A DNA stretch of 64,000 bases from Ancylobacter sp. WKF20 (GCF_029760895.1 NZ_CP121679.1:3888001-3952000); one strand, 5' to 3'. Counted from the first letter of the stretch, positions 8,650 through 18,410 are shown. Program-made: numbers and translations. Notes: generated from the sequence alone by a model not told the origin.

Positions 8650-10221
8650 ATGTCGCTAGGGCCCCGCCTCGAATTCCGCCAGACCCAGTCGCTGGTGATG
8701 ACGCCGCAGCTGATGCAGGCCATCAAGCTGCTGCAGCTCTCCAATCTCGATCTCATCGCCTATGTCGAGGCCGAGCTGGAGCGCAACCCGCTGCTCGAGC
8801 GCCAGGCCGAGCCCGAGGGCGAGCGCCGCGAGGATGACAGCATCGCCGAGAATGAGCGCGCCGAGAGCGGCGTGCATGGCGATGCCGACAGCCGCCTCGC
8901 CACCAATGAGGAAGGCCACACCGCCGACTGGCTGGAGGAGCGGCTCGATTCCTCGCGCAGCGCCATCGAGGACCGGCTCGACACCGGCCTTGAGAACGTG
9001 TTCCCGGACGATGCCGGGCGCGAGCCCGCCGGCCCGCCGACCGGGCTGGACGGCGCCGCCTATTCGGAATGGTCCGGCGTCGGCTCGGGCGGGCGCGACG
9101 GCGACGACTATAATCTCGAGGCCTTCGTCTCCGCCCAGACCACGCTGGCCGACCATCTGGAAAGCCAGCTCAGCCTCGCCATCGTCGATCCGGTGCAGCG
9201 CCTCATCGGCACCAACCTGATCGACCTGATCGACGAAGCCGGCTATCTATCGGCCGATCTCGGCGCCGTCGCCGAGCGCCTCGGCGCGCCGCTGAGCGTG
9301 GTGCAGCAGGTGCTTGCGGTCATTCAGGGCTTCGACCCGCCGGGCATCGGTGCGCGCTCGCTGGCCGAATGCCTCGCGCTCCAGCTCAAGGAGCGCAACC
9401 GCTACGACCCCGCCATGGCGGCCCTTCTCGCCCATCTCGAATTGCTCGCCCGCCGCGATTTCGCGACGCTGCGCCGGGTCTGCGCGGTCGACGAGGAAGA
9501 CCTCGCCGAGATGGTCGCCGAGGTGCGCCGGCTGAACCCCAAGCCCGGCCTCGCCTTTGGCGGCGGCATCATTCAGCCCATCGTGCCGGATGTGTTCGTG
9601 CGTGGCACCACCGAGAACTGGCTGGTGGAGCTGAACTCCGAGACGCTGCCGCGCGTGCTGGTGAACCAGGCCTATTATTCCCGCGTGCAGAAGACCGCGC
9701 GCGGCGAGAAGGAAAAGGCCTTCCTCAGCGAGTGCATGCAGACCGCGACCTGGCTGACCCGCTCGCTCGATCAGCGCGCCCGCACCATCCTCAAGGTCGC
9801 CACCGAGATCGTACGCCAGCAGGACGCCTTCCTGACGCTCGGCGTGCAGCATCTGCGCCCGCTGAACCTGCGCATGGTGGCGGACGCCATTGGCATGCAC
9901 GAATCGACCGTGTCGCGCGTCACCTCGAACAAATACATGGCGACGCCGCGCGGAATCTTCGAGATGAAGTATTTCTTCTCGTCCTCCATTTCCTCGGCGG
10001 ATGGTGGCGAGGCGCATTCGGCGGAATCCGTGCGCTTCCGCATCAAGCAGATGATCGATGCCGAGAGCCCGGACGACGTGCTCTCCGACGACACGCTGGT
10101 GCAGCGCCTGCGCGAGGCCGGCATCGACATCGCCCGCCGCACCGTGGCGAAGTACCGCGAGGCGATGCGCATCCCTTCCTCGGTGCAGCGCCGCCGCGAA
10201 AAACAGGCCGCCGCCGGCTGA
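8650..10221 (+). CDS. rpoN: RNA polymerase sigma-54 factor RpoN
   Basis: 523 residues. Region I is the Gln/Leu-rich activator-response segment (LEFRQTQSLVMTPQLMQAIKLLQLS, residues 9-33). An acidic variable region II follows (about 50-150), then the core-binding domain. The HTH (MHESTVSRVTSNKYMATPRG) precedes the RpoN box ARRTVAKYRE at about 495-504, the family signature for the -24 element. RpoN directs transcription of nitrogen, C4-dicarboxylate and other genes through enhancer-binding proteins. The position after lptB and before hpf and ptsN is the standard proteobacterial arrangement. Confidence 0.97.
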   Translation: MSLGPRLEFRQTQSLVMTPQLMQAIKLLQLSNLDLIAYVEAELERNPLLERQAEPEGERREDDSIAENERAESGVHGDADSRLATNEEGHTADWLEERLDSSRSAIEDRLDTGLENVFPDDAGREPAGPPTGLDGAAYSEWSGVGSGGRDGDDYNLEAFVSAQTTLADHLESQLSLAIVDPVQRLIGTNLIDLIDEAGYLSADLGAVAERLGAPLSVVQQVLAVIQGFDPPGIGARSLAECLALQLKERNRYDPAMAALLAHLELLARRDFATLRRVCAVDEEDLAEMVAEVRRLNPKPGLAFGGGIIQPIVPDVFVRGTTENWLVELNSETLPRVLVNQAYYSRVQKTARGEKEKAFLSECMQTATWLTRSLDQRARTILKVATEIVRQQDAFLTLGVQHLRPLNLRMVADAIGMHESTVSRVTSNKYMATPRGIFEMKYFFSSSISSADGGEAHSAESVRFRIKQMIDAESPDDVLSDDTLVQRLREAGIDIARRTVAKYREAMRIPSSVQRRREKQAAAG

Positions 10222-10701
10222 GCGGGGAGGGGCGTCGGGGGCGGGTGCGCCGGTCGCCGCTGCGCCGGTATGTCGCTCGCCGGGCGCCGTCCCTGGCCTC
10301 GCCGTCATCCCGGACGGCCGCTAGGCCGATCCGGGATCGCGTCCCGCCAGCTCCTGCCCTCTCTCCCCCGGCGAACGATCCCGGCTCTGCGCTGCGCTCC
10401 GGCCGGGATGACGGCGGCGTTCACACAACACCGTCATCCCCGGGCTTGGCCCGGGGATCCACGACTTGGCCGGGTGCGCGGTAAGTCGTGGATGGCCGGG
10501 CCAGGCCCGGCCATGACGGCGCATTGGGGGGGAGGGCGTGCGACGATCCCGGCTCTGCGCTGCGCGTCGGCCCGCTTCCGCCTCCCCCGGAATCACCCCC
10601 ACCCGCCGCCACCCGGTCCGCAAGCTTGCGCCAGCCTTGCAGGCGGGGCGCCGCGCACCCTTTCGCCGCGCCTGTGGCCGGTGAGCTATCCACCGCCCTC
10701 G
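10222..10701. repeat. Intergenic region with palindromic repeats between rpoN and hpf
   Basis: No gene is supported here. The stretch holds several copies of related palindromic units: CCGTCATCCC/GGGATGACGG-type arms near 10304-10415, CGATCCCGGCTCTGCGCTGCG in near-identical form at about 10377 and 10543, and the compact multi-hairpin structure at 10431-10519. Such units are scattered in intergenic DNA of many Hyphomicrobiales genomes; their family name and copy number in this genome cannot be read from one window. Confidence 0.6.
10431..10519. repeat. Cloverleaf-like nested palindromic element
   Basis: Four perfect stems tile these 89 bases with almost nothing left over. Outer stem CCGTCAT (10431-10437) with ATGACGG (10513-10519). 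Hairpin CCCCGGGC/GCCCGGGG (10438-10445, 10449-10456). Middle stem ATCCACGACTT/AAGTCGTGGAT (10457-10467, 10483-10493). Hairpin GGCCGGGCC/GGCCCGGCC (10494-10502, 10504-10512). All pairings were read directly. Function is unknown; transcript end, nuclease site or mobile REP-like unit are possible. Confidence 0.8.
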
Positions 10702-10730
10702 TTGACACTTTCCCTTCCGGCTCCTACCTC
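10702..10730 (+). promoter_or_regulatory. Putative promoter of hpf
   Basis: TTGACA at 10702-10707, a spacer of 17 nt, and TACCTC at 10725-10730, about 100 nt before the hpf ATG. The -35 box is perfect and the spacing ideal; the -10 box is poor, as is frequent in alphaproteobacteria. Inferred from sequence only. Confidence 0.35.
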
Positions 10731-10829
10731 TTTAAGGCACCGGCCGGGCAAGTAGGGGGTTCGGGCAGATCGCGGGGCCAAGCATCATCAGGCCGGCGCG
10801 AACATGCCCCAGCAGAGGGACGAGTCACG

Positions 10830-11462
10830 ATGCCGCTGCGGGTTTCAGGCAAGAACATCGACGTGGGCGAGGCGCTCCGGCAACGGGTCGCCGAACGGGT
10901 CGCGGTCGCGATGGACAAATATTTCGACGGAGGCTGGTCGGGCCATGTCACGGTCTGCCGTGACGGGTCGGGCTACCGGTCGGATTGCGCGCTGCATCTC
11001 GACAGCGGCACCATCCTTCAGGCCCATGCCGGCGCGCAGGACCCTTACGCCAGCGCCGATGCGGCGGTGGAGCGCATCGAGGCGCGGCTGCGCCGCTACA
11101 AGAGCCGGGTGAAGCGTCGCCCGACCAATGGCGAGGCGCCGTCCAGCTTCATCGAGACCGCCCCGCTCACCGTGCTCTCCGTCCCCGACGAGGAGGATGA
11201 GGAGGAGGCGCTGGAGGGCTGGAGCCCGACCGTCGTCGCCGAAGCCACCACCAACCTGCCGCGCCTCGCGGTGAGCGACGCGGTGCTGGAGCTCGATTTC
11301 ACCGGCGCCTCGGTGCTGGTGTTCCGCCATGCCGGCCATGGCCGCATCAATGTGGTCTACCGGCGCGCGGACGGGCATGTCGGCTGGGTCGATCCGCCCG
11401 AGCCCGTGCCGGCCGCCAACGGCGCCGCCCGACCCGGCGCCCCGGCGGAAGACCTTCATTGA
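10830..11462 (+). CDS. hpf: Long-form ribosome hibernation promoting factor HPF
   Basis: 210 residues. The N-terminal S30AE domain (1 to about 105) opens MPLRVSGKNIDVGEALRQRV and contains ASADAAVERIEARLRRYKSRVK. An acidic linker (DEEDEEEALEG) leads to a C-terminal domain of about 55 residues (SDAVLELDFTGASVLVFRHAGHGRINVVYRR), which in the long form drives 100S dimer formation. The protein binds the 30S decoding centre in stationary phase. The location just after rpoN, with ptsN next, is conserved in Proteobacteria. The ATG at 10830 begins directly with the S30AE beta strand. Confidence 0.92.
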   Translation: MPLRVSGKNIDVGEALRQRVAERVAVAMDKYFDGGWSGHVTVCRDGSGYRSDCALHLDSGTILQAHAGAQDPYASADAAVERIEARLRRYKSRVKRRPTNGEAPSSFIETAPLTVLSVPDEEDEEEALEGWSPTVVAEATTNLPRLAVSDAVLELDFTGASVLVFRHAGHGRINVVYRRADGHVGWVDPPEPVPAANGAARPGAPAEDLH

Positions 11463-11535
11463 GCCGTTCTCCTTCAGAAGCGCGCGCGGCCGGCGTGGCC
11501 CGCGCGCTTCCTCTCGCCACGACCCGGATCCCGCA

Positions 11536-12000
11536 ATGGCCTTGAACGACATTCTGGCGCTTCCCGCCGTCTTCCCGGCTCTCAGGGTCTCCAGCAAGAA
11601 GCAGGCGCTTCAGGAGCTGTCCGCCAAGGCGGCGGAGCTGCTGGGCCGTGACGAGCGGCAGATCTTCGACACGCTGAATCAGCGCGAGCGGCTCGGCTCC
11701 ACCGGCGTCGGCAACGGCATCGCCATTCCCCATGGCAAGCTCGCCAAGATGGACCGGCTGTTCGGCATGTTCGCCCGGCTCGACAAGCCGATCGACTTCG
11801 AGGCGCTGGATGGCGAGCCGGTGGACCTGATCTTCCTGCTGCTCGCCCCCGAGGCGGCGGGCGCCGACCATCTCAAGGCGCTGGCGCGCGTCGCCCGCCT
11901 GCTGCGCGATGCCGAGACCGCCCGCAAGCTGCGCAATTCGCGCGATGCGGCGACGATCTACGCCATTCTCACCGGCACCCCGGCCACCGACGCGGCCTGA
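11536..12000 (+). CDS. ptsN: PTS IIA-like nitrogen regulatory protein PtsN
   Basis: 154 residues of the EIIA-Ntr family. The phosphorylated His is H66 in GNGIAIPHGKLAK; GRDERQIFDTLNQRERLGSTGVG before it and DLIFLLLAPEAAGADHLKALARVARLL after it are typical. EIIA-Ntr is the output of the PtsP-NPr relay and affects K+ transport, nitrogen and stress responses. It follows hpf by 73 nt in the rpoN cluster and is probably expressed with it. Confidence 0.94.
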   Translation: MALNDILALPAVFPALRVSSKKQALQELSAKAAELLGRDERQIFDTLNQRERLGSTGVGNGIAIPHGKLAKMDRLFGMFARLDKPIDFEALDGEPVDLIFLLLAPEAAGADHLKALARVARLLRDAETARKLRNSRDAATIYAILTGTPATDAA

Positions 12001-12175
12001 GCCGCCCGCCGGCCTGTACGGGGCGCCGCGGGCACCCGCAAACGCACGCAGATGTGCGGCCAAACGCGTGGGGCGCCGCGTCGCGGGGGCTGCAATCGGC
12101 CGCTGCGCGCCCTACCTCAAGCGGGTGACCGGACGGTGCGTGGATGCGCCGCCGGTGCCTTGCGAGGAGCGTCTG

Positions 12176-12502
12176 ATGCCCGAGACCCTGCCGTCCCAGC
12201 TTTCCCTCTCGCCGGCGCTGTGCCGGGCGGCGCGCGCGCTGCTCAACTGGTCGCCGGCCGAGCTTGCCGAGCGCGCCCATGTGCCGGTCGACTGGCTGAA
12301 TGAATTCGAGCAGGGCCGCGAGCCGGGCGTCGACGCCGATCCCGGCGAGACGGCGCGGCTGCGTCGGGCGCTTCAGGCGGCGGGCATCGATTTCCTTGCC
12401 GCCGGTGAGGCGAGCACGGGCGGGGGCGAAGGCCTGCGCCTGCACCACCAGAAGGCCGGCTATATCGCCGCCGAGAACCTCAGCAGCGCCAATGATGGGT
12501 GA
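12176..12502 (+). CDS. Small XRE-like helix-turn-helix protein
   Basis: 108 residues starting at the ATG at 12176, with GAGGAG 8-9 nt upstream. Residues about 13-50 (LCRAARALLNWSPAELAERAHVPVDWLNEFEQG) match the helix-turn-helix pattern of XRE/Cro proteins of the kind seen in many short alphaproteobacterial regulators. The C-terminus is Gly-rich with a charged tail. DNA-binding targets are unknown. It stands alone between ptsN and a strong hairpin, so it may be monocistronic. Confidence 0.72.
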   Translation: MPETLPSQLSLSPALCRAARALLNWSPAELAERAHVPVDWLNEFEQGREPGVDADPGETARLRRALQAAGIDFLAAGEASTGGGEGLRLHHQKAGYIAAENLSSANDG

Positions 12503-12706
12503 GGGCGGTTGGTGCCAAGCGGGGGTCCGACGGCGTCGTGCCGACCTTGACGCCCTCGCTGCCGGGTCAGATGCGGGATGTCGCCCGCGTTGTTCCCCCG
12601 GCGCCCGTCATGCCGAAGCGCCCGCCGACGGCCGGCCTCGACGCACGCCGTAGCGTGGCAGATGAGGGGCAATGCCTAAGGCCCGTCGGGCGTAGCTTGC
12701 GCCAAA

Positions 12707-12736
12707 ACCAGCACCATCGCCGGGCGATGGGCTGGT
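12707..12736. repeat. Strong hairpin downstream of the XRE-like gene
   Basis: ACCAGC (12707-12712), one unpaired A, CCATCGC (12714-12720), loop CGG, GCGATGG (12724-12730), GCTGGT (12731-12736): 13 base pairs with one bulge. There is no T run on either side. It sits in the 285-nt gap between two convergent genes, where it could end or protect transcripts. No gene is seen in that gap. Confidence 0.5.
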
Positions 12737-12787
12737 CTGAAGGCGGTAGGGCGCAGGCTGTCGGCCTGCGCGCCTAGAGGGGAAGCG

Positions 12788-13222
12788 TCACTTGAGCGAC
12801 AGGGCCAGCCCGCTCAGGTCGAGGCTGACGATGAGACCCTTCTGCTCGCCGCCGAGCTCCAGAACGGCGCCGTTCTGGTTCGTCAGGACGACGACCTGCG
12901 CGCCCTTGCCGAGCGCGGCGCCCGCGCCGCCCTGGGCATAGACGCCGGACACGTCAGACGCCTTGCGGATGTTCTTGACCGTGCCGCGCAGGCGGGTCTC
13001 GGAAGCGCCGAAGGTCAGGCCATAGCTCAGCCCGCCGACCGAGAGCGGATATTTGCGGCCCTGGAACGTCAGCACGCCGTCGCCGCCGGAACCGCCGACG
13101 ATGAAGCCGGCCTTCAAGATGCGGATGCTGATGGTGCCGTCAGCTGCGCTGGCCATGGAGACGGCGCCGATGAGCGCTGCCAATGCGAGGAGCCCGACCC
13201 TGAGGACCGACAAGATTTTCAT
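12788..13222 (-). CDS. Exported hypothetical protein, Gly-rich beta structure
   Basis: 144 residues from the ATG at 13222 (GGAAGG 9 nt upstream). Residues 1-27 are a signal peptide (MKILSVLRVGLLALAALIG, cleavage after ASA). The mature part is rich in Gly, Val, Leu and Ser with alternating hydrophobic residues (GGDGVLTFQGRKYPLSVGGL, VVVLTNQNGAVLELGG), suggesting a small beta-sheet domain in the periplasm or outer membrane. No cysteine. I do not recognise a named family. A longer frame upstream lacks a better start. Confidence 0.7.
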   Translation of the reverse strand: MKILSVLRVGLLALAALIGAVSMASAADGTISIRILKAGFIVGGSGGDGVLTFQGRKYPLSVGGLSYGLTFGASETRLRGTVKNIRKASDVSGVYAQGGAGAALGKGAQVVVLTNQNGAVLELGGEQKGLIVSLDLSGLALSLK

Positions 13223-13370
13223 CGACGCAACCTTCCCTATGAGAGCGATGTGGCATGGTGCCCATCGCCCGATAACGCGCAGTCTCGCCGTTCGTTGCTC
13301 GACAATCAACGCGAGACTGAACGGTTTTGCCGTGTTCCACCGCGGCCGCGTGGGCGCGCCGCCGCTGGGT

Positions 13371-14444
13371 TCAGGGCGTGATCGCCACTTTCAGCACGCC
13401 GTCGCGCTGGTGGGAGAAGAGATCATAGGCCGCCTCGATATCGTCCAGCTTGAAGCGGTGCGTGACCAGCGGCTTCAGGTCGACGCGGCCGGAGGAAATC
13501 ACGTCCATCAGCCGGCGCATCCGCTCCTTGCCGCCGGGGCAGAGCGTGGTGATGATCTTGTTGTCGCCCAGCCCGGCGGAAAAGGCGCTCAGCGGGATGG
13601 TCAGGTCGCTCGAATAGACGCCGAGGCTGGACAGCGTGCCGCCCGGACGCAGCACCCGCAGCGCCGACTCGAAGGTCGCCTGCGTGCCCAGCGCCTCAAT
13701 CGCGACGTCGACGCCGCGCCCGTCGGTCAGTGCCATGATCTGCTCGACCACGTCGCCATTTTTGAAGTCAACGATGTGGCTGGCGCCGAGCTGCCGGGCG
13801 ATTTCCAGCCGCCTCGGCACCGTGTCGACGCCGATGATGGTGGTGGCGCCCTTGAGTTTCGCGCCGGCCACCGCGCACAGGCCGATCGGCCCGAGTGCGA
13901 ACACCACCACCGTGTCGCTGATCTGCACCCCGCCGCTCTCGGCGCCGGAGAAGCCGGTCGACATGATGTCCGGGCACATCAGCACTTCCTCGTCGGTCAA
14001 CCCGTCGGGAATCGGCGAGAGATTGGCGAGCGCGTCGGGCACCCGCACATATTCGGCCTGCGTGCCGTCCATCGTGTTGCCGAACTTCCAGCCGCCGGTC
14101 GCCTTGAAGCCGTGCTTGGTGCCGGCGCCATCCTGCGAGCCGCAGCCGCACAGGCAGGCATAGGAATAGCCCGACGGGGTGATCGCCCCGGCGATGACGC
14201 GCTGGCCCTCGGTATAGCCGTTGACCGCCGAGCCGAGCTTCTCGATGATGCCGACCGGCTCATGGCCGATGGTGAGGCCACGGGCGACCGGGTACTCGCC
14301 CTTGAGGATGTGGACGTCGGTGCCGCAGATGGTGGTGGTGGTGATGCGCACCAGCGCGTCGAGCGGGCCGATATCGGGAATCGGCTTGTCGTCCAGCACG
14401 ATGCGGCCGGGTTCGACGAAGATGGCGGCTTTCATCTTGGGCAT
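13371..14444 (-). CDS. Zinc-dependent alcohol dehydrogenase, TbADH-like
   Basis: 357-residue medium-chain dehydrogenase. The catalytic zinc site follows the bacterial secondary-alcohol dehydrogenase pattern: C40 (TICGTDVH), H61-E62 (IGHEPVG) and D159 (MCPDIMSTGF) in place of the usual second Cys. The four-Cys structural zinc loop is not conserved; only CLCGCG is present there. The Rossmann site is ALGPIGLCAVAGAKLKGATTIIGVD, and the Asp at the end of beta-2 favours NAD over NADP. Substrate is probably a secondary or short alcohol, by family only. The ATG at 14444 has GGAGG 8 nt upstream and is preferred over the ATG at 14459. Confidence 0.87.
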   Translation of the reverse strand: MPKMKAAIFVEPGRIVLDDKPIPDIGPLDALVRITTTTICGTDVHILKGEYPVARGLTIGHEPVGIIEKLGSAVNGYTEGQRVIAGAITPSGYSYACLCGCGSQDGAGTKHGFKATGGWKFGNTMDGTQAEYVRVPDALANLSPIPDGLTDEEVLMCPDIMSTGFSGAESGGVQISDTVVVFALGPIGLCAVAGAKLKGATTIIGVDTVPRRLEIARQLGASHIVDFKNGDVVEQIMALTDGRGVDVAIEALGTQATFESALRVLRPGGTLSSLGVYSSDLTIPLSAFSAGLGDNKIITTLCPGGKERMRRLMDVISSGRVDLKPLVTHRFKLDDIEAAYDLFSHQRDGVLKVAITP

Positions 14445-14623
14445 GCGTGGTCCTCCCATGGTCGAGCCGCACTATGGGGGCTGGGCCACGGGAGAATATG
14501 ACCGCGATCAATCGCCGGCGAACAAACTAGCCGGCGCGCGGGCGCTTGGGGCATTAATTTAGCCGGCGCCTTATCCCGGTAAGGGATTTGATTCCGCCGG
14601 CGACGGACCGCGCCGGGCGCGGC

Positions 14624-15307
14624 TCAGCCGATGCCGCGCTCGGCCATTAGCCGCACCACGGCGGCGCGCAGCTCGGGGATGCCGGTGGCCTCGCGCGAGG
14701 AGGTCGGGAACACCGTCGGGAAGGCCGCCGGCCGGCGCGCAAGCCCGGCCTCGGTCTCGGCGATGCGCGCCTCCAGCTCGCCCTTCCTCAGCTCGTCCGC
14801 CTTGGTCAGCACGACGGCATAGGACACCGCCGCCTTGTCGAGCCCGTCCAGCACGTCGCGGTCGATCGGCTTCAGGCCATGGCGGGAATCGATCAGCACG
14901 AAGACGCGGGCGAGGTTGGCCCGGCCACGCAGATAGGCGTGGATGGTCGCGGTCCAGGCGTCGACCTTGTCCTTCGGCGCCTTGGCGAAGCCATAGCCGG
15001 GCATGTCGACGAGGGTCAGCTCCGGGCCGAGGCCGAAGAAGATCAGCTCCTGCGTGCGGCCGGGCGTCACCGAGGTGCGGGCCAGCGCCTTGCGGCCGGT
15101 CAGCGCGTTGATCAGGCTCGACTTGCCGACATTGGAGCGGCCGGCGAAGGCGATCTCGATGGTGCGCATCGGCGGCAGCGTGGCGATGGTCGGCGCCGCC
15201 GTGAGGAACTGCCAGTCGCCGGCGAACAGCCGGCGGCCGGCCTCGATCTCCTCCGGCGAAGCGCCGCCGGAGGTGTTGTCGTCCTGGGTCTCGGGGATGT
15301 CCGCCAC
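14624..15307 (-). CDS. engB: Ribosome biogenesis GTPase EngB (YsxC/YihA)
   Basis: 227 residues. GTPase motifs: G1 [13 protein letters not shown]2 around [10 protein letters not shown]3 DMPGYG, G4 LTKAD and G5 TSSRE near the end, in the order and spacing of the TrmE-Era-EngA-EngB family. EngB takes part in late 50S assembly. The start is a GTG at 15307 immediately after the yidC TAG, with GAAGG upstream in the yidC end, so translation is probably coupled. yidC-engB adjacency is conserved in Hyphomicrobiales. Confidence 0.94.
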   Translation of the reverse strand: MADIPETQDDNTSGGASPEEIEAGRRLFAGDWQFLTAAPTIATLPPMRTIEIAFAGRSNVGKSSLINALTGRKALARTSVTPGRTQELIFFGLGPELTLVDMPGYGFAKAPKDKVDAWTATIHAYLRGRANLARVFVLIDSRHGLKPIDRDVLDGLDKAAVSYAVVLTKADELRKGELEARIAETEAGLARRPAAFPTVFPTSSREATGIPELRAAVVRLMAERGIG

Positions 15308-17116
15308 CTAGCCGGCCTTCGGCTTCTTGCGGACGAACAGGCTCTTCACATTGTCCCAGAGTTCGATCTTCACGCCGTTCTTGCGCATGATGATCGACTG
15401 CTGGATCACCGAGAGGGTGTTGTTCCACGCCCAGTAGATGACCAGGCCCGAGGCGAAGCTCGCCAGCATGAAGGTGAAGACCAGCGGCATCCAGTCGAAG
15501 ATCATCTTCTGCGTCGGGTCCGGCGGCGCCGGGTTGAGCTTCATCTGCGCGAACATGGTGATGCCCATGATGATCGGCCACACGCCGAGCATCAGGAAGT
15601 GGCCGATCACCGGCACCGCGCCCGGATCCCACGGGATCAGGCCGAACAGGTTGAAGATGGTCGTCGGGTCGGGCGCCGAGAGGTCCTTGATCCAGCCGAA
15701 GAACGGCGCGTGCCGCATTTCGATGGTGACGAACAGCACCTTGTAGAGCGCGAAGAAGACGGGGATCTGGATCAGGATCGGAAGGCAGCCCGCGACCGGG
15801 TTGATCTTCTCCTTCTTGTAGATCTCCATCATCTCCTGCTGGAGCTTGACGCGGTCATCGCCATAGCGCTCGCGCAGTGCCTGGATCTCCGGCTGCACCG
15901 CCTTCATCTTCGCCATCGAGGCGTAGCTCTTGTTGGCGAGCGGGAAGAAGATGCCCTTGAGCAGCACCGTCACGATCAGGATGGCGACGCCGAAATTCCC
16001 GACGCCCTTATAGATCCAGTCGATGACGAGGAAGAGCGGCTTGGTGATGAAGTAGAACCAGCCCCAGTCGATCAGCAGGTCGAAGCGGTCGATATTGTAG
16101 GCGGCCTGGTAGCCGTCGACCACGCGCACTTCCTTGGCGCCGGCGAAGAGGCGGGCGTCGGTCTCGGCGGTGGCGCCGGGAGCGACGGTGACGGCATCGC
16201 CCAGGAAGTCGGTCTGGTAGGCGAGATCCTGCCCGGCCTGGCTGGCGGAGAAGCGCGCCTGAACCTTCTCGGCCGCGCCGGGAATGACGGTCGCCGCCCA
16301 GTACTTGTCGGTGATGCCGAGCCAGCCGCCGGTCGAGCCGAAGCTCTCGGTCTTGCGCTCGGCGATGTCCTTGTACTTGATCTCGTGCAGGCCGCCCTCG
16401 GTGGTCACACCGATCAGGCCCTCATGCAGGATGTAGTAGCCGAGCGTGTGCGGCGTGCCGTGGCGCGAGACCAGGCCGTAAGGGTGCAGCGCCACCGGCT
16501 CGGCGGTCGCGTTTTCCACCTTGTCGACGACGTGGAACATGTAGTTCGGGTCGATCGAGATGGTGCGGCGGAAGGTGAGGCCGGCGCCGTTGTCGAAGGT
16601 GAGTTCCAGCGGCGTGTCGAGGGTGAGCTTGGCGCCGTCGGCGACGGTCCACACGGTCTGCGCGTCCGGCACCTTCACGGTCGAGCCCGCGCCCGGTACC
16701 CAGCCGAACTCGGCGTAGAACGGGGTCGGCCCGCCCGAGGGCGAGAGCAGCACGATGATCGGGCTCTGCCGGTCCACCGTCTCGTGGTAATCCTTGAGGG
16801 ACAGGTCGTCCACGCGCCCGCCGCGCAGGTTGACCGAGCCGATGAGGCGCGGCGAATCGATGATGACGCGCGGCGCGCGGGCCAGTGCCTCGGCGCGGGT
16901 GAGAGTGCCCGGCGCGCCCGTGCCGGTAGTGGGCGCGGTGGCGCCGCCCGGCGTCGGGGCGGTGGAGCCATCCGGCGCCGCTGCCGTGGTCGCGGCCTGC
17001 TGCTGGGCCTGCCGCTGCTGCTCCATCTGTGGAACGCCGGAGAAGAACTGCCAGGCGATCAGCACCGCCATCGACAGGACGATGGCGACGATCATGTTGC
17101 GGTTTTCACTGGTCAT
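15308..17116 (-). CDS. yidC: Membrane protein insertase YidC
   Basis: 602 residues, full Gram-negative form. N-terminal anchor [20 protein letters not shown], a long periplasmic P1 domain (about 60-340), then the conserved insertase core with [52 protein letters not shown] and the C-terminal helices ending with a basic tail (FVRKKPKAG). It inserts membrane proteins with SecYEG or alone. It overlaps rnpA by 11 nt and precedes engB directly. The P1 region begins with a Gln/Ala/Thr/Pro-rich low-complexity stretch. Confidence 0.96.
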   Translation of the reverse strand: MTSENRNMIVAIVLSMAVLIAWQFFSGVPQMEQQRQAQQQAATTAAAPDGSTAPTPGGATAPTTGTGAPGTLTRAEALARAPRVIIDSPRLIGSVNLRGGRVDDLSLKDYHETVDRQSPIIVLLSPSGGPTPFYAEFGWVPGAGSTVKVPDAQTVWTVADGAKLTLDTPLELTFDNGAGLTFRRTISIDPNYMFHVVDKVENATAEPVALHPYGLVSRHGTPHTLGYYILHEGLIGVTTEGGLHEIKYKDIAERKTESFGSTGGWLGITDKYWAATVIPGAAEKVQARFSASQAGQDLAYQTDFLGDAVTVAPGATAETDARLFAGAKEVRVVDGYQAAYNIDRFDLLIDWGWFYFITKPLFLVIDWIYKGVGNFGVAILIVTVLLKGIFFPLANKSYASMAKMKAVQPEIQALRERYGDDRVKLQQEMMEIYKKEKINPVAGCLPILIQIPVFFALYKVLFVTIEMRHAPFFGWIKDLSAPDPTTIFNLFGLIPWDPGAVPVIGHFLMLGVWPIIMGITMFAQMKLNPAPPDPTQKMIFDWMPLVFTFMLASFASGLVIYWAWNNTLSVIQQSIIMRKNGVKIELWDNVKSLFVRKKPKAG

Positions 17117-17516
17117 AGGCAGATCTCTCTGTCGGCGCGGCCTCGGGCAGCGGCGCGGGCGCAGGCGTCGCGGCAGCCGGCCGGCGCCGGCTTCCTGAGT
17201 GGAGGCGGGTAATGCCCCGCTCTATGTCGTTGATGAGGTCGGAAAAGGGCGTTGCCAGCGCGGCGCGCCGGGCGACGATCACATAATCGAAACCGTCGCG
17301 CCCCGCGCGCGGCAGGGCGTCGCGCACGGCTTCGCGCAGGCGCCGGCGGATGCGATTCCGCTCGACGGCATTGCCGTGCTTCTTGGTGACGGTGAGCCCG
17401 ATGCGGGGCGGCGCCGTATCGGCGCGATCACGGCCCTGCAGCAGCAGCGGGCCGGAATTGGCGCGCAGCCCGGAGGCTGCGGCCACAAAGTCCTTGCGCT
17501 TGACGAGCCGGTGCAT
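17106..17516 (-). CDS. rnpA: Ribonuclease P protein component
   Basis: 136 residues starting [16 protein letters not shown]. The RNase P protein signature is clear in [28 protein letters not shown] (RNR motif). The C-terminal tail of about 25 residues is rich in Pro, Ala and Arg and overlaps the start of yidC. It lies 63 nt downstream of rpmH, the universal rpmH-rnpA pair. The protein helps the catalytic RNA to mature tRNA 5' ends. Confidence 0.94.
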   Translation of the reverse strand: MHRLVKRKDFVAAASGLRANSGPLLLQGRDRADTAPPRIGLTVTKKHGNAVERNRIRRRLREAVRDALPRAGRDGFDYVIVARRAALATPFSDLINDIERGITRLHSGSRRRPAAATPAPAPLPEAAPTERSAYDQ

Positions 17517-17579
17517 GAAGGCGCCGATCCTCAGGCCGCAGGGCGGCGCGCCCCAGCCATGTGGGGCCGCAGAACGATA

Positions 17580-17714
17580 TCAGGCGGACAGGCGCTTGCG
17601 GCCATGAGCCCGACGGGCATTGATGATCTTGCGGCCGTTGCGGGTCGCCATGCGCGCACGGAAGCCGTGCCGGCGGGCGCGCACGAGCTTGCTCGGTTGA
17701 TAAGTGCGCTTCAC
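17580..17714 (-). CDS. rpmH: 50S ribosomal protein L34
   Basis: 44 residues, start GTG at 17714 ([20 protein letters not shown]). It matches L34 along its full length, ending GRKRLSA. It heads the minus-strand operon rpmH-rnpA-yidC-engB and is preceded by a leader of about 130 nt and a good promoter. Confidence 0.97.
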   Translation of the reverse strand: MKRTYQPSKLVRARRHGFRARMATRNGRKIINARRAHGRKRLSA

Positions 17715-18410
17715 GGGTATCTCTCCGCTGTTTCGTTGACGCTGCCCGGACCGGAATGCCCCTCCGCATTCGGCCGGCCGCGAAACCAGTCGCGGCGCAA
17801 TCGCGCACATGCGGGGAACAGCCCGACCGCTGGGCAGCCGAGGTTGGCGGGCTTATAGGGTCCGCGTTGCGCCAAGTCAATCTTCAACTGACACGCTCCC
17901 GCCAGCCATTGGCGAGCCCGGGCGCGACGGTGGCGCACGGGGCCGTGTGCCGGGGGCGATGCGCCGCGTGCAACCCCCGCGCAATGCTGGGGCGGCACCC
18001 CTGAGCATCACGGCCGGTCCCGACCGGGCATCGGTGGAAGACGGGAGACAAAATGCCGGGCCGACTCTGGCGTGCCGGGCCGGACGCCATAAATGTTCCG
18101 GCACGGGGCGCGCCGGTCGGCGCGGGTGTGCAGGCAGGGAACGGCCGGCGTGGATCGGCACGAGCGGGTGGGAGCGGGCGCCGGCATCCAGTGCGGACGC
18201 CGCGACGTATCCATTTCGTAACGGTTGACGGATCGGGACGTGCCGTGCCGGCGCCGCATTCCCGCCTTGTGCTGCGCGCGCGATTCGAGCGTGGGCGCTG
18301 GCTGTGAATCGTCGCCGGAAGTCTCGCCAGGATTGACGCGCGGCATCGGCGGCCGGGCGGTGTAGTATCGACAGGCGAGCCCCTTGGCGGTTCGCCCGGG
18401 AAAGGGACGG
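17715..18410. other. Gene-free region between rpmH and the sensor kinase gene
   Basis: About 700 nt between divergent genes. Apart from the rpmH promoter at 17852-17880 I see nothing I can support: the open frames here are short, Arg/Pro-rich and look like GC-driven noise. Room remains for a small RNA or a promoter of the kinase gene, but no clear signal was found. Confidence 0.4.
17852..17880 (-). promoter_or_regulatory. Promoter of the rpmH operon
   Basis: On the minus strand TTGACT (17880-17875), a 17-nt spacer, then TATAAG (17857-17852). Both boxes are near the sigma-70 consensus with ideal spacing, about 135 nt upstream of the rpmH GTG, leaving a leader of about 130 nt. Strong expression would fit a ribosomal-protein operon. 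Confidence 0.7.

Noticed and set aside
14879..17212. Plus-strand open frame of 777 residues
   Set aside because: Entirely antisense to yidC and engB; Asp/His/Arg-rich noise.
18300..18410. TTGACG near 18330 as -35 of the kinase promoter
   Set aside because: The only -10-like hexamer (TAGTAT) is 24 nt away, too far.
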